A stretch of DNA of 64,000 nt from Lolium rigidum (GCF_022539505.1 NC_061510.1:36729047-36793046), one strand, 5' to 3'. Shown: positions 46,917 to 58,351, counted from the first letter of the stretch. Translations and numbers: made by a program. Notes: generated by a model not told the origin, from the letters alone.

Positions 46917-47452
46917 TACCTTCCATTGCTTTCTGATTATGGAGTTTTTGTTCTAGAAATGCAGAGAAGAACCTAAAAATAGAGGGGCACAGAATTGATT
47001 TTCAAATCTTTTCATGAAAGTTCAAGCATTACAGAAGTTAATGATTGAACAACTTCACAGCTTACCAAACAAACATTCAGGAATATAACTCAGATGGCAG
47101 TGTAAGTGAGAAACTAAGCAAAACAAGCAGGTTATCTTCAACTACCTTCTTGTTTACAAATCCCGGAGTTGATATATCACTCGCTGTGAAGAACAAACAT
47201 CACTGTCAACAAACACTGCAGATCTTATCAACCAGCATTTGGAAATGTACACCGATGTTCAAGAAAAGCACAGTAGAAGCTTCTAAACTAAAGATTGTAA
47301 CATTTTTCTTCAATAAAGAAACAACAACCCCGCTATAAGTTGTCAGAACTCGGAACAATTGGGCCAAGGAACTTCCAAAAAATAATGAAGCCATCTACAA
47401 TAGCAAGCACGAGCTTTGCCCCTATCCTAACTCTGCAATACTGAATAAGCTT

Positions 47453-50400
47453 TTACCTCTGAGGTTTGCACCTCTTCTTATGCCGGATGAAGTCAGAAAC
47501 ATACTTATATATCTTGCTACACCCAGGTGACCTGCATTTATAGGGCTTTTCCCCTGTATGAACCTGGAAATGATCAGCCAGAGAACATCTCCACTTGAAA
47601 GCCATAGTGCAATCCTCCCACGGGCACTTGTAAGGTGCATCTTCGTTGTGAGTGCTATGGTGGCGTCTCAGATACTTGTGGCATCTGAAATGCTTGCCAC
47701 ATGACTTGACCACGCACATGTTCTTCTTGTGGACAGAAAGTTCGGTTTTTTTCTTGAATGTCATGCGGCAGTAATCAATGTCACATTCATATCGTCCCTT
47801 CCTCCTTTTACACCTGCTTGAAGCTGAATTGTCTGCAGGGTCTCTCTTTATGTCAGCAAGTTTAATTTCTACAGATCCAGCAGTTGACATCGCACTCTCG
47901 CAAGGAGCAGTTCTGTCCAACGTCGCCTTTTCCTCACATTGATCACAAATGTCACCATCACCCATTTCAATCTGATCTGTCTTCATCTCTGCCATATCCA
48001 GCTTTCTTTTACCGCTGCGCCTAGCATAACATATGATATCAGTCCTCCCTGATTTACCAACGCTTCTAGCTACTATACCTGATACACATGAAATACTGGG
48101 TGTGTCATCGTGTGGTGTTACTTCGTCAGCAGTTGGACTCTTGGCAGGACCAGTGCTCATGGAACTTACGGAAACAACCTCGTCTGCTGCATCGTCTCTA
48201 GAGGGCTGCACTTCATCGCGAACAGACACTCCTACATTTTCAACCTGCACAGTGGCACAATCCAAATCACAGTGAGGAGGCCGTGTCTTATTTAAAGCAG
48301 CGTCGGCATCTTCACTGCAAACATAAGCCTCGCCAGTAACTTCTGGTTCTGCAGCAGCTTCCTTAGCAATAGAAACCCCCTCCGCAATTTCCAGTTCACT
48401 ACATTCATTTACAAGAGAAGGTCCACCTGTAGCTTCTGGTTCCACAAAAAATTCAGTGTCGAGGTTAGCGGCTCCTGCGATTCCTGTCTCAGTGACAACT
48501 TCGCTCACAAGAGAAACTCTTTCTGCAAGCCTTGTATGAGTTGTAGCTTCAATAGTAGGGGAACCTAATCGTACACAGTCCATTTGAGTAGCAGATTCAT
48601 TCACAAGAGAAGCTTCCATTTTAGTTTCTGGTACTGCAGCGCCTGCATTGTCAAGGGGAGCTCCAGTTGTAACTTCCAATGCAGTGACTACATCTGCTGG
48701 CTCAGTTGCAGCTTCAGTCAGAAGTGATACTCCCTCTGAAACTTCCCGCTCAGTGGTAGTTTTATTAGCAAGAGAGACTCTTTCTGAGTGTCCTGGATCA
48801 GCTGCAGCTTCAATAACATGGGAATCTAACCGTATAACATCCATTTCTGGTGGCTCAGCTGCAGTTTCACTCGCAGGTGAAACTCCTTCCGAAACTTCTC
48901 GCTCAGTAGCAGCTTCATTGGGAAGAGAAACTCTTTCTGGAAGTCCTGGATCAGTTGCTGCTTCAATAACAAAGGAACCTGGACGTGTAACACCCATTTC
49001 AGCAGCAGATTCATTGACAGAAGAAGCTTCCATTTTATCCATTTCAGCAGCAGCTTCATTGACAGAAGAAGAGGCTTCCATTTTATCAATTTCAGCAGCA
49101 GATTCATCGACAGGAGAGGCTCCTGTTTTACAATCCGGTTCGGCAATGCCTTCGGTGTCGAGGGGGACTCCAGTTGTAACTCCCAATGCAGTGACTACAG
49201 TGGCAGCCTCAGTTGTAGCTTCACTCGAAAGAGAAACTCCCCCTGAAATTTCTTGATCCGCAACAGCTTCATCAGCAAGAGAAGCTCCCCCTATAACCTG
49301 TGGTTCAGCGCCCGACCCACTCTCAAGAGAAACTCCCTCGTAAACTTCTCGCTCGGCAACAGCTTCATCAGCAAAAGCAGCTCCCCTTATAACTTCCTCC
49401 GAAACTTCTCGTTGAGCAACAGCTTTACCAGCAAGAGAAGCTCCCATTATAAATTCCGGCACGGCGATCGACCCACTCGCAAGAGAAACTTGCACCGAAA
49501 CTTCTCGTTCAGCAGCAGCCTCACCAGCAGAAGGAACTCCCATTGCAACTTCTGGCCCAGCGATCGATCTACTCACAAGAGAAACTCCCCCAGTAGCCTC
49601 CGGATCGGCGACAGAGACATTAACAAGAGGACTTGTCCCTCCAGCTTCCTGCTCATCATCAGATATATCAACAACAAAAGGTCCTCGCTTGACGGCCAGC
49701 TCAGTAGCAAGTTCACTGGAAAGAGTAGTCTCCTCCATATATTCTGGCTTTGCATCAGCTCTCCCTGTAACTTCCAATGCCACGGCATCTCCACTCGCAG
49801 ACTGCTCATAATCCATCTCGCATCGTTGAGCTGGAATCGATTCTGAAACATCAAAAGAAGAAATATTTTGCACATTTTAGAGCAACCTTTTTTTTAGAGC
49901 AACTATATTTTGCACATTAGCAAGGCATATGTGCATTGTTTTCTGCGAGAACAAAAGCAAGTTAGGCATTGCACTACTGGAGTGATCCTTTAAGTGGCTG
50001 GGTAGCACGCACCTTTCAGCGCACGAGGCTGTGGAGGCGGGGCAGCGCTCTTGAGCTCGCCTTGCGGCTCCGGACCGGCAATGTGGCCCTTGTGCTTAAC
50101 CCTGTCAGGAGCAGCCTGCGATTCAGGGCTCGCGGCAGCTCCACCTGTAGCTTCCAGCCCCCCGGCATCTTCCCTCGCGGAGTGCTCATGGTCTATCTCG
50201 CGTCGTTGAGCTGGAATCAATTCAAAGGAATAACATTTTGCACATTAGCGCGAGCCATGCATTTGTTTTTGAGAGAACAGAAGCAAGCTACAGATTGAAC
50301 TAGTGAAGTGATCCCTCCCTAGGGTGGGAGTGCGGCACACACACACACACACACACACACCTTGTGGGGCAGGCGGCAGCTCAGCTAGGTCGTCGCTGTC

Positions 50401-50767
50401 GCTCTCAACTTCCGGCTCCGGACTAGCAATGCGTGTGTGGCCCTTGTGCTTAATCCCGTCGGGAGCAACCTGCGATTCCGCCCGGAAACAAGAAGGTGCA
50501 ATATATAAGAACCCGTTCCAGCTGAGGCAAAAAAATCCCAGCTTTCCTCAAGAGGGCAGAGCGACGGGGCGGAGTAATGCGGGTGAGAGGTGTAGGAGGG
50601 GATAGGGGGGGTACCTGCGGGTCGGAGCCGCGCGTGAGGTCGCAGAAGGCGCAGTCGTCGGCGGCGGCGTGGAGCCAGGGCGCCGCCGCGGCCGCGCCGG
50701 GCGGCGGTGGCGGCGAGGAGGCGGCCGAGGACGCGAGGAGGCGCGCGGCGTAGCGGCGGATGCGCAT
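47453..50767 (-). CDS. C2H2 zinc-finger protein with REF6-like finger array, no JmjC (four exons)
   Basis: Exons on the minus strand: 50767-50615, 50469-50361, 50210-50013 and 49830-47453. The joined CDS is 2838 nt for 945 residues with consistent phase. The last about 113 residues form four C2H2 fingers: YECDIDYCRMTFKKKTELSV, then CVVKSCGKHFRCHKYLRRHH, YKCPWEDCTMAFKWRCSLAD and YKCRSPGCSKIYKYVSDFIR. This is the layout that ends plant REF6/ELF6 histone H3K27 demethylases, where the array reads DNA motifs. No JmjN or JmjC domain is present. The middle is about 600 residues of degenerate Glu/Ser/Ala-rich repeats (EREVSEGVSLASE-like). Exon 1 encodes a Pro/Ala-rich start with CAFCDLTRGSD. Nuclear DNA binding is inferred. 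Exon 3 is a chimera of exons 2 and 4. Start choice: the first ATG, in the frame that splices cleanly. Confidence 0.85.
50336..50360 (-). repeat. (AC)n microsatellite forming a 5' splice site
   Basis: (AC)12 on the plus strand is (GT)12 on the gene strand and abuts exon 2 at 50361. The donor GT of intron 2 of the zinc-finger gene is the first dinucleotide of the repeat. Confidence 0.88.
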
Positions 50768-51548
50768 GGCGGCCGCGGCGGGGGCGCGGGCGGGGTGATG
50801 TGGACGGCGGGGCGGATGGTGGATGTGTGGGGAATTTTGGTGTGGGGGGAGCAGCAGCTCGTGGGAAGAAAGAAGCGAATTTTCTGGTGTGGTGTGGTGG
50901 TGCGGTGGCTCCCTCTCGCGTCCGAGCTCCTGCTCGCTGCGTCTGCCTTTGTTGGCGGCGTCAGCTAGGGTTGCTGCCGTGCCGTCACTTGACGACCTGC
51001 GGCTTCCGTCCCCCGCGCGTGGGGGCGAGCAGAGGGAACGAGGAGCTCCTTGTTGTCTTGGGAAGCCGGTCCGTTCTCCCCTCCAACCATCCGCCCTTGA
51101 AACTCAGGGCCAGCCGCTGCCTATAAGCCAAGTGTCATGTTATCTGTAGTTAATTTGGAAATAACATATACAATAGTGAGTTATAAAAATGTAGTATTTT
51201 ATTAATGTATGGCCCACCTTTCACTCTCACAAAGTGCCTAGGAGTCCACTCTACTTCTCTCTCCTCCTCTCGCTCCTCCAACTAAGAAATAATATACTAT
51301 TTTAATCCTTATAGTTAGCTGAGTAGGATTTATTATACTTGCTCTCATGCAATGCAATCCATGCATAAAAAAGCTGATGTGTCACTAATTAAGCAATGCC
51401 GAGAGATATTGTACAGATAGAACTATTGTTTAAAATATAAACTTTCCACGCTGAAAAAATGTCGAATTAATACATAGTTGATGTATATCATGCTATAACA
51501 AGTGAAGCTTGTAATAATGATCTGGAAGGGAACCAAATAAAATCCACC

Positions 51549-52321
51549 TAGAAATGGCACCCGTAGGGTATGGGTATGGGTGGAGCCATTCATACAAACA
51601 AGTGGTACTGATGAGTAGAGCGGCAATTACACGTATACAATCAAGGGCAACCCACTTGTTGATGTCTCTCGTACATTCTAGGACCACTCAAGCTAGCAGG
51701 TATGAATGGAGCTTAGATTTTAGAATGTCTGTGCGTTATGAGTATCATGTAAGAAATATTTTGGATAGGTATGGATGGAGCCATCACATACCCGTACTCA
51801 TCGCGCTCTATCTTACCCATCATTCATATTCATACAGGTATAATTTTTTTCATACCCATCGTCAGGGTAAATGGGTACCCGCGGGTAAATATACCCGCGC
51901 TTACGACACATCAAATTGACCAAAAATATTCATAAATAAGAACACGGGACCATAATTTATAAAAATAGCATTATAAACATCAATACATAATTATGAACAA
52001 GAGCATATTATAAATAACATATTTGGATGTGATCACGTAAAGATGATAGAGGTGAAGTGATCGTAAATCGGGGTCTAATACTCACTAACCTACCAGCGAA
52101 TTTGAAGACGCGCGAAACATGAGGTTCGGCCTAGTTTGTCAAGTTTTGGATGGGTACATGGGTATGGGTTCTACAATCCTATATCCGTACCCGCTCTACT
52201 CAATGGGTATAATATTTTCCTATTTACATATCTATGGGTAAGTTTGTTGTCTCATACTCATACTCCTAATGGATTTTTACTCGGCGGTTACGCGGGTCAT
52301 TGGTACTCATTGGCATCCCTA
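51549..52321. mobile_element. hAT-type non-autonomous element, 773 bp
   Basis: The perfect 8-bp target AATCCACC (51541-51548 and 52322-52329) flanks ends TAGAAATGGCACC and GGCATCCCTA, the family type TAGGGATGGCA. Both sides are rich in GGGTATGGGTATGGG and TACCCGCGGGTA motifs. Bases 51595-51765 are different: they match nearby sequence at 52575-52770, partly direct and partly inverted, as though captured or rearranged. Confidence 0.85.
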
Positions 52322-52433
52322 AATCCACCTGTATCAAGTTGTGTTCGAAAGATTATTTTCTTCTCCTTTCTTACGAGTTTCACTAACGTTTTATTGGACC
52401 GTTGGTCAAGAGAAATTTAATTGTCGTCCAACC

Positions 52434-52479
52434 TGGGGGTGGTGGTGGTGGTGGTGGGGTGTGGGGGGGGAGGGGGATT
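52434..52479 (+). repeat. G-rich (GGT)n simple repeat
   Basis: GGGGTGGTGGTGGTGGTGGT is followed by GGGGTGTGGGGGGGGAGGGG. It is a low-complexity tract with several long G runs. No gene is nearby. Confidence 0.8.
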
Positions 52480-53893
52480 AATTTCTTATGAAGCCATAGT
52501 ATTTGTTTCCACACTCATAATATTGCCAACTGTACGAATTTTATTTATGATTGTCGCGTTGCATTTGACCCATCGCTGACCCACTTGTGGCACTGATGAG
52601 CAGGAGCGGCAACTACATATATACAATCAAGGGCAACCCACTTGTTGATGTCTCGTAGTACATTCTAGGATTTTCTTAGTTACTTACAATTCTTACACCC
52701 AAATTTGAAATTCATATATTCCAAAAATATTTCTTACATGATACTCATAACGCACAGACATTCTAAAACACTACCAATACATCTACATTTTAAAGAGCAA
52801 TGTATATGAAAAAACCTAAACTTGATATAATTTACAACATGAAATAATTTTAGGAGGCGTATTTTTTTTTACTTTCCTTAGGTTTTGGATAAATTCAATG
52901 TAATGAAAGAATTCTTCACATTTCAAACTAAATTTAAAATGCTAACACAATATTCGTGAGAAAATACATATTTCAATTCTTGCACGAAACAATATTGTAA
53001 CTCTACAACAACTTGTATATCATAATATTTGTGGCCCAGTTGCATGGTTAATAAGGTTTTACAGTTTAAACGGTTGGTAGGAAATAATGAATTATATATT
53101 AATAAAAGTAAAAAAGATTAATACAAATGTTTTACTCCAATATTAGAACTCGCTTAGACTACACCATCCCAAGCGGGCCCGCTTGGGATGACAATGCCTA
53201 CTCTTGCATCGTGGGGTTCGGCCCAAATTACATCTAGGGTTAGCCATGGGAGTGATATGATGACGTTACGAGGATAAAACAAGCCGGAGGTAAGGTTGAT
53301 TTGGTGACCAACGATGTCATGTGCATCGGAGATGGCCGAAATCGGGTGATCGACCGAATGGCACTGGGTGTGGATCAAGAGCGATAATGAAATAACTGAG
53401 ATTGCCCATGGAAGATACATGCCAACTACGTCATAATTTTTTTTGCAGATTTAACTATATGACTTGGATTAATTGTATCAAAAGCATTTAGACAACATAT
53501 TTTTCCCTCTCTAATAAAAAACATCATATTTTCCTCCACAATTCAAAAGCTTTACTCTAAGTACTATTTTCTAGCTTAAATGACGGACGAAGGATTTTTA
53601 AAAATATATGTTTCTAACAATTAAACATAATTGTTCTATTTTTATGTCTTATTTGTATGTACAAAATGGAATCATGTGTTAGTTATATGTTGATTTGCAT
53701 TGGTAAGCACCAAATTAGTGGGAAATTGCAAAACTTATAGCCATAACGCAAAAAATACAACTTTAGATTATTTGAAGAAGCAATCATATTATATCGTCAT
53801 TTTCTAGGAATTATCCTTATCAAATTACATTGCTATTTTTTTTGATCTCGAGGGTTTACAAAATTTTCTCTTTGGGGCATTGAGTAACACTTA
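52480..53893. other. Gene-free AT-rich stretch
   Basis: It contains the sequences at 52575-52770 shared with the hAT-like element to the left. Otherwise no coding frame or element ends were recognised. Confidence 0.35.
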
Positions 53894-54132
53894 CTCCCTC
53901 CATCCCAGTTTATCAGTTGCGCACGTAGTTTAAGAAATTTCTTTGACAATTATTTTGGTCAATAAAATATAAAATATATGACATAAAAAATATATCATTC
54001 GAAAGCTTTTTTTTGCATATGAATGTAATGATATAGATTTTGTAGACATAAAATTTATATTTTGTTGACCAAATCAATGGTCAAAGTTTGTCTTAAACTA
54101 CGTGTGTGTCTGTTAAACCAAGACAAGGGGAG
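53894..54132. mobile_element. Stowaway MITE, 239 bp
   Basis: It starts CTCCCTCCATCCCAGTTTAT after TA (53892-53893) and ends CAAGGGGAG before TA (54133-54134). The inner GCACGTAGTTTAAGA and TCTTAAACTACGTG (in the right half) pair as an inverted repeat. Confidence 0.85.
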
Positions 54133-54394
54133 TATGTAATTTAAGGAAATTTGTTTTCCCCATTTATTAGTATTTCTATCATAATTTGTGCAATATGTAT
54201 TATTATTATCACACACGTAAAAAATATGTGTTGACCTTACATGCCTTGGGAGGGAGGTTGTCTCATAGGCACACATTTACCTTAAAGCAATGCTGAGATA
54301 TGATTAACTTTATGAAATTTTACCAAAATATGATCTCATACAACTCCAGCATGTTTTTTTTATTACTATAAACATTCAAAAGTGCAAATATGTC

Positions 54395-54432
54395 AGTATA
54401 AACACGCTGTCACGCCGCGCGAGTCTTGCTAG
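54395..54432 (+). mobile_element. Helitron-like 3' terminus (plus)
   Basis: GTCACGCCGCGCGAGTCTTG ends in CTAG at 54429-54432 before T. This matches the usual grass Helitron 3' end (GC-rich block, TTGCTAG|T). The 5' end was not located with confidence; a TCTCTAATAAAAAA string at about 53510 is one candidate. Confidence 0.45.
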
Positions 54433-56109
54433 TATATATTTTGGAAGGAGGTGCAGATGTTTGAGATAAAGATAAGCAACCAGTGCAAAAGTCAAGTCCA
54501 TCAAGAACAGAGAAAACACACTCATACTTGATTTCCGCTAGCCACGAGACTATGTGAAACAGGGTAAAATTTAGGTGCAATATGTGTGCATGAAGGACAG
54601 ACTATCCGACATCCTGACCAAGTATATTGCCATGAAAAAATATTTCGAGATGAGAGAAATGATTGAAATTCGTGGAGTCGAAATAAACACAACAAGCTTA
54701 AGGAGATATGGTTGTATCTCAGAACTTTACGTAGGAGTGAGAGACATAGTTAATTGGTCAGTTTGGACATGGTGCATGAGCAAGACACCGACCAGTTGAG
54801 TTTGTTTCGGAGTCTAGGTTCAAGTTATTTTTTGTTGCCAAAAGTTTCTCTTGGTGGGCTGGGAGCAATGCAATTGGTGTCATCAGCATATTAAATTATA
54901 TGAAAGTGTTTCAGTCCGTTGTGGGATGGGCAAACGGAACTATAGAATTTGCATCAGATCAAATAAATTGTGTTGTTAACGTAGAAAAGTGGTGACGACG
55001 GATCACCTTGACGCACACCTCACCTGTAGTGGCTTGGGGAGGACCCTGAAATATACATATTCCGTATTGCCATATTGAAATTAAATACAAAATTCATTTA
55101 CAAGGGAGAAACTACACATTGAATACAACTACATATTCCTCACATCACATGCATATGTGTGCAATCGTGTATTCCCAATATCTATATAAACGGAGGCTCC
55201 ATAAATTAAACTGTCAGCTATTTACCTCCTATATGTTCCAAATGATCCCGCAAATGGTGAAATTATCGTGTAAGATGAAAACTACGTTTATTTTATCAAG
55301 GTCCGTGCATGGAGCTAGGATAGCTTCCTGCCCTTTGTCTTCATTGGTTCAGATATTATCCTTCAAGGTTTTAATCATTAGAAAGCGTTTATATGTGGTT
55401 GTTTGATTGTAGGATTGGTCCATGCGATTCTTCAGAAACAATTGATTTGCAGTATTATTAAGCTAGGATTTTTTTGACACAATTTTTTTGAAAATATTGC
55501 TAATCCTTTTCCTATTAATATGTAATCATACTCCATTTGTTGTGCTGATTTTCATGTGGTATTGGACAATATAATATTCAAACAGGCAACAATGCAGCCC
55601 TAATTAACCTCTTCATATTCATATGTTTTTTAATTATTCGAATCAACTCGAAAGAGCTAAGTATGTACATATCCAAGACATGCATGAAGGATCTGCTATC
55701 GCTGCTACGGCGAAATGTACATATAAACATTCATGAACAAGCACCAGAAGATGATAATTGCAATAGTGATGCTAAACAGCAGAGAGCAGAAATACAAATA
55801 GTACTAGCTAGCACCCACAACAAAGAGTGTCTGCCATAGAATGAACATCAAAATATTTGTGCTAAATTGCTGACGAACACTATCAAACAGAGGTCTGTCT
55901 GTAACTGTGTACCACACAAGCACAAAGTGGTTTAAAAGGCATGAAGTGTATATATAAGCAAAGATAGGAAGCAATGGAATACCCAAAAATTAAAACACAA
56001 ATTAAGCACCAGTGCATGCATGTATACATCCATAAATCATGTGTATACATGCATGAGGGATCGAGTTGCACCACCGTACGTACGCGCGAGTGATCTTGGT
56101 GATCACTGA
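54433..56109. other. Gene-free stretch downstream of the SUPERMAN-like gene
   Basis: AT-rich sequence with short frames only. The part next to 56110 is presumably the 3' untranslated region of that gene. Confidence 0.35.
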
Positions 56110-56694
56110 TCAGTGCCTGGGACGAGGCCCGAGCCTGAGCTCCAGGTCCAACAGCTGCTTCCTCTCCGCCGGCTCGCCGTCCTGCCGCCGCTCTGGCAGC
56201 CCTTCCGGCGCGCGCCACCCGCTCCCGTGGAACCCAAGGCCCAGCTGCAAGTCACGATCATGGTCGTCTTTGGAACCGAACAGGCTCAGCTCCCTCGGGC
56301 TAGGGGTACCAGGGCTCAGGGCCAGATCCGCGTCCACTCCGACTCCGGCCGCACCGCCGGCGCCGCTCGTGTAGTACAACATGGCGAAGCTGCCGCTACT
56401 CATTTGCGGTGCTGCCAGCTGCGGTGGCGGATAGGACGCCGAGTGCCCATACCACTTGGTGGCTGGCGCGTCCAGGCGGCGGGCGGGTGCCGGCTTGACG
56501 CGGTCCCGGTCGCGGCGGTGGATGTTCATGTGCCCGCCCAGCGCCTGCGCCGTGGTGAACCCGCGCTTGCAGAACACGCACTCGTAGTACGGCCGGGTCG
56601 CGGCCGGCGGCGCAATCACTGCTGCCTCGGCCGCCGCTGGCTCGGGCGATCTCACTGTCTCGTCGCTCTGGGCCGCCGTGCTGTCCCTCTCCAT
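56110..56694 (-). CDS. SUPERMAN/TAC1-like C2H2 zinc-finger repressor
   Basis: A single-exon frame of 194 residues. One plant-type C2H2 finger spans residues 37-59 ([20 protein letters not shown], then NIH), with zinc ligands C39, C42, H55 and H59 and the DNA-reading QALGGH core, followed by basic RRDRDR. The C terminus has an EAR repression motif LDLELRL at 182-188. The family (SUPERMAN, TAC1, KNUCKLES, RABBIT EARS) acts in the nucleus as transcription regulators, usually repressors, in floral and meristem development. Which member this is cannot be decided; the [16 protein letters not shown] core is closest in style to TAC1-like proteins. The absence of introns and the size below 200 residues fit the family. 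It is flanked by gene-free DNA. Confidence 0.9.
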   Translation of the reverse strand: MERDSTAAQSDETVRSPEPAAAEAAVIAPPAATRPYYECVFCKRGFTTAQALGGHMNIHRRDRDRVKPAPARRLDAPATKWYGHSASYPPPQLAAPQMSSGSFAMLYYTSGAGGAAGVGVDADLALSPGTPSPRELSLFGSKDDHDRDLQLGLGFHGSGWRAPEGLPERRQDGEPAERKQLLDLELRLGPRPRH

Positions 56695-57426
56695 GTCGCT
56701 AGCTACGATCTACCTCGATGACCCGCCGGTATCTAGCTCTGCGTACGATGATGAATTCGAAGGGTTTGACGTTGGGGTGGTCAGGATTCAGGAGATGGGG
56801 AAGAATGTGTGTGTGCAACAACGAGGTAGTATATTCAGAGCTTGGGGGGACAGGGACAGAGACTGAGATTGGCAGCCAGCATTTCTATTGATATTATCTC
56901 TGCGATTTCTGAATAAAAGATTGTGCACGGCCGGCCGGCCCTGGTGCCTAGCAGCTGCCCTCGCTATCTATCCATGACTCTGCCCTAGCTAGTTGTGTAC
57001 TCCGTATATGGTGTGCAGTATGAATGGATGGAGCTGCTTCACACCCAAGTATCCTCTTGTGAAAAATATTATACTTCGTCACTGATAGATTGTTACTTCG
57101 ATCGTTTTGTTGTTTGGACTGTTTGCATGAGTGTGCTTCAAGTGTGTGCCGACTGTAGTACTGTCGCTGCACCTAAGTGTGTGCTAGGAAGAAAATGTGT
57201 TCAGACTTCAGACTGTTGCTGCACCTTCCGATTTTGGCAAAGTACGCAGGGCCTAGAAGCTCCAAGCTCTCAACTTTGATCTTTTTAGAGCCAAAATACC
57301 TTGACTTACTGTTACCCCTTACCCACTCCACATTTGTCGACTTATGATGAAACGGAGGACCGAAATTTCCTTTTCTTAGTATTGCAAGAGTATTGGTAAA
57401 ATCTCACTTGATGTGCTTACTTTCTT
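56695..57426. other. Upstream flank of the SUPERMAN-like gene
   Basis: Presumed leader and promoter on the minus strand. No TATA box was assigned. The palindrome GGCCGGCCGGCC lies at about 56930. Nothing else was recognised. Confidence 0.3.
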
Positions 57427-58351
57427 CTGCAAATTTCAAAAAACCACAACTATTGAAGTTAGGGTATCAAAAAACCACAACCTGGATTTGTTTTCTGAGG
57501 AACTCAGAACTTTAAAGATAACTTGTTTCAACGAACCCAAATGATGCAACTCAGGGCACTTGACAACTTCTTCGACAACCAGGTCCCACTAATCAGGTCC
57601 ATGTAGCAAAGGTGGCTGATTCCTCTCGGTCTTTTCCTGTAGACCGGACCAGACTAAACCAAACGGTTTGAAGTTTTTTTTTTACTTTCGACCAAAATTA
57701 GTTCAAGAATTGAAACTAAATAAAGTAGGATAATTAAGATTGGTTCATTCCATCCGTGAACTTTACTTTAAATTTTCAAGATTTAATTGTCAACTTCTAA
57801 ATTTTGATTGAATATTGGCCAAAAGTTACAAAACTAATAGATTCAAATCGGTGTTACGACAAAACATTACCCTCACTACATGTAATTTGAATTACCAATT
57901 TTTAAAATAGTTTGAGATTTTAACAAATTTAACCGAAAGTTACAAAAGTTGCCAAAACTTTAAGACTGTTATGCCAAATGAGCTCACTGTTTGTTATGCC
58001 AAATGAGCTCACTGTTTTCTAGTTTAATCACTAAATAAAGTTTGAATTGCTGATTTTTTTTTCAAAATTTCAGTTTTTTTTTGAATTTTTAAGCTAATTT
58101 CAGCCAAAAGTTTAAAAAATGTGACAATTTCCAAACACTTCGGTTCAAGTTCAGTCTGATCTACAAGAAAAACCGAGAGAAACCCGTGTCCTTTGACACG
58201 TGTATCAGAAACGCTGTCGCACGGACTAAATCGTATAGTTTGGATTATGTGAAACAATTTACACCAAAAGTTCTAATTTTCTCGGAAAAATTCTTTCGAC
58301 AAATGTTGTGAAACTCTAACCCCAATAGTTGTGGTTTCGTCAAATTGTCTC
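57427..58351. mobile_element. Mutator-like element with long inverted ends, non-coding
   Basis: About 100 bp at each end are inverted copies: AAAACCACAACTATTGAAGT and later GAACTTTAAAGATAACTTGT on the left mirror AAACCACAACTATTGGGGTT and AGAACTTTTGGTGTAAATTG (minus strand) on the right. Flanks TACTTTCTT and TACTTTTTT resemble a 9-bp target with one mismatch. The interior has no transposase. It contains a 25-bp unit (TGTTATGCCAAATGAGCTCA...) repeated twice at about 57967-58018. Confidence 0.65.

Larger units (their letters stand above)
44500..47330. repeat. Diverged segmental tandem duplication downstream of the zinc-finger gene
   Basis: Blocks of 44500-45480 recur in order at 45560-47260. 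Examples: TTTTGCAATCAATACAAA at 44633 and 45591; CTTTCTGCAGAAGNCAGGTA near 44828 and 45808; TCTAAGAAAGTAGCTCC near 45022 and 46324; TCTAGAAATGCANNGAAGAAC near 45100 and 46953; and TTTGGAAATGTA near 45434 and 47237. The second copy is longer because it holds two MITEs (46355-46763 and 46793-46916). No coding content was recognised. Confidence 0.8.

Noticed and set aside
48648..49256. Plus-strand frames (about 200 residues) antisense to the zinc-finger gene
   Set aside because: They mirror the internal repeats of exon 4 and have no independent motif.
47453..50767. Calling the zinc-finger gene a REF6 histone demethylase
   Set aside because: No JmjN or JmjC domain occurs in any exon. Only the finger array is similar.
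56113..56721. Plus-strand 202-residue frame over the SUPERMAN-like gene
   Set aside because: It is the antisense shadow of a short GC-rich gene whose minus frame has a clear C2H2 finger and EAR motif.
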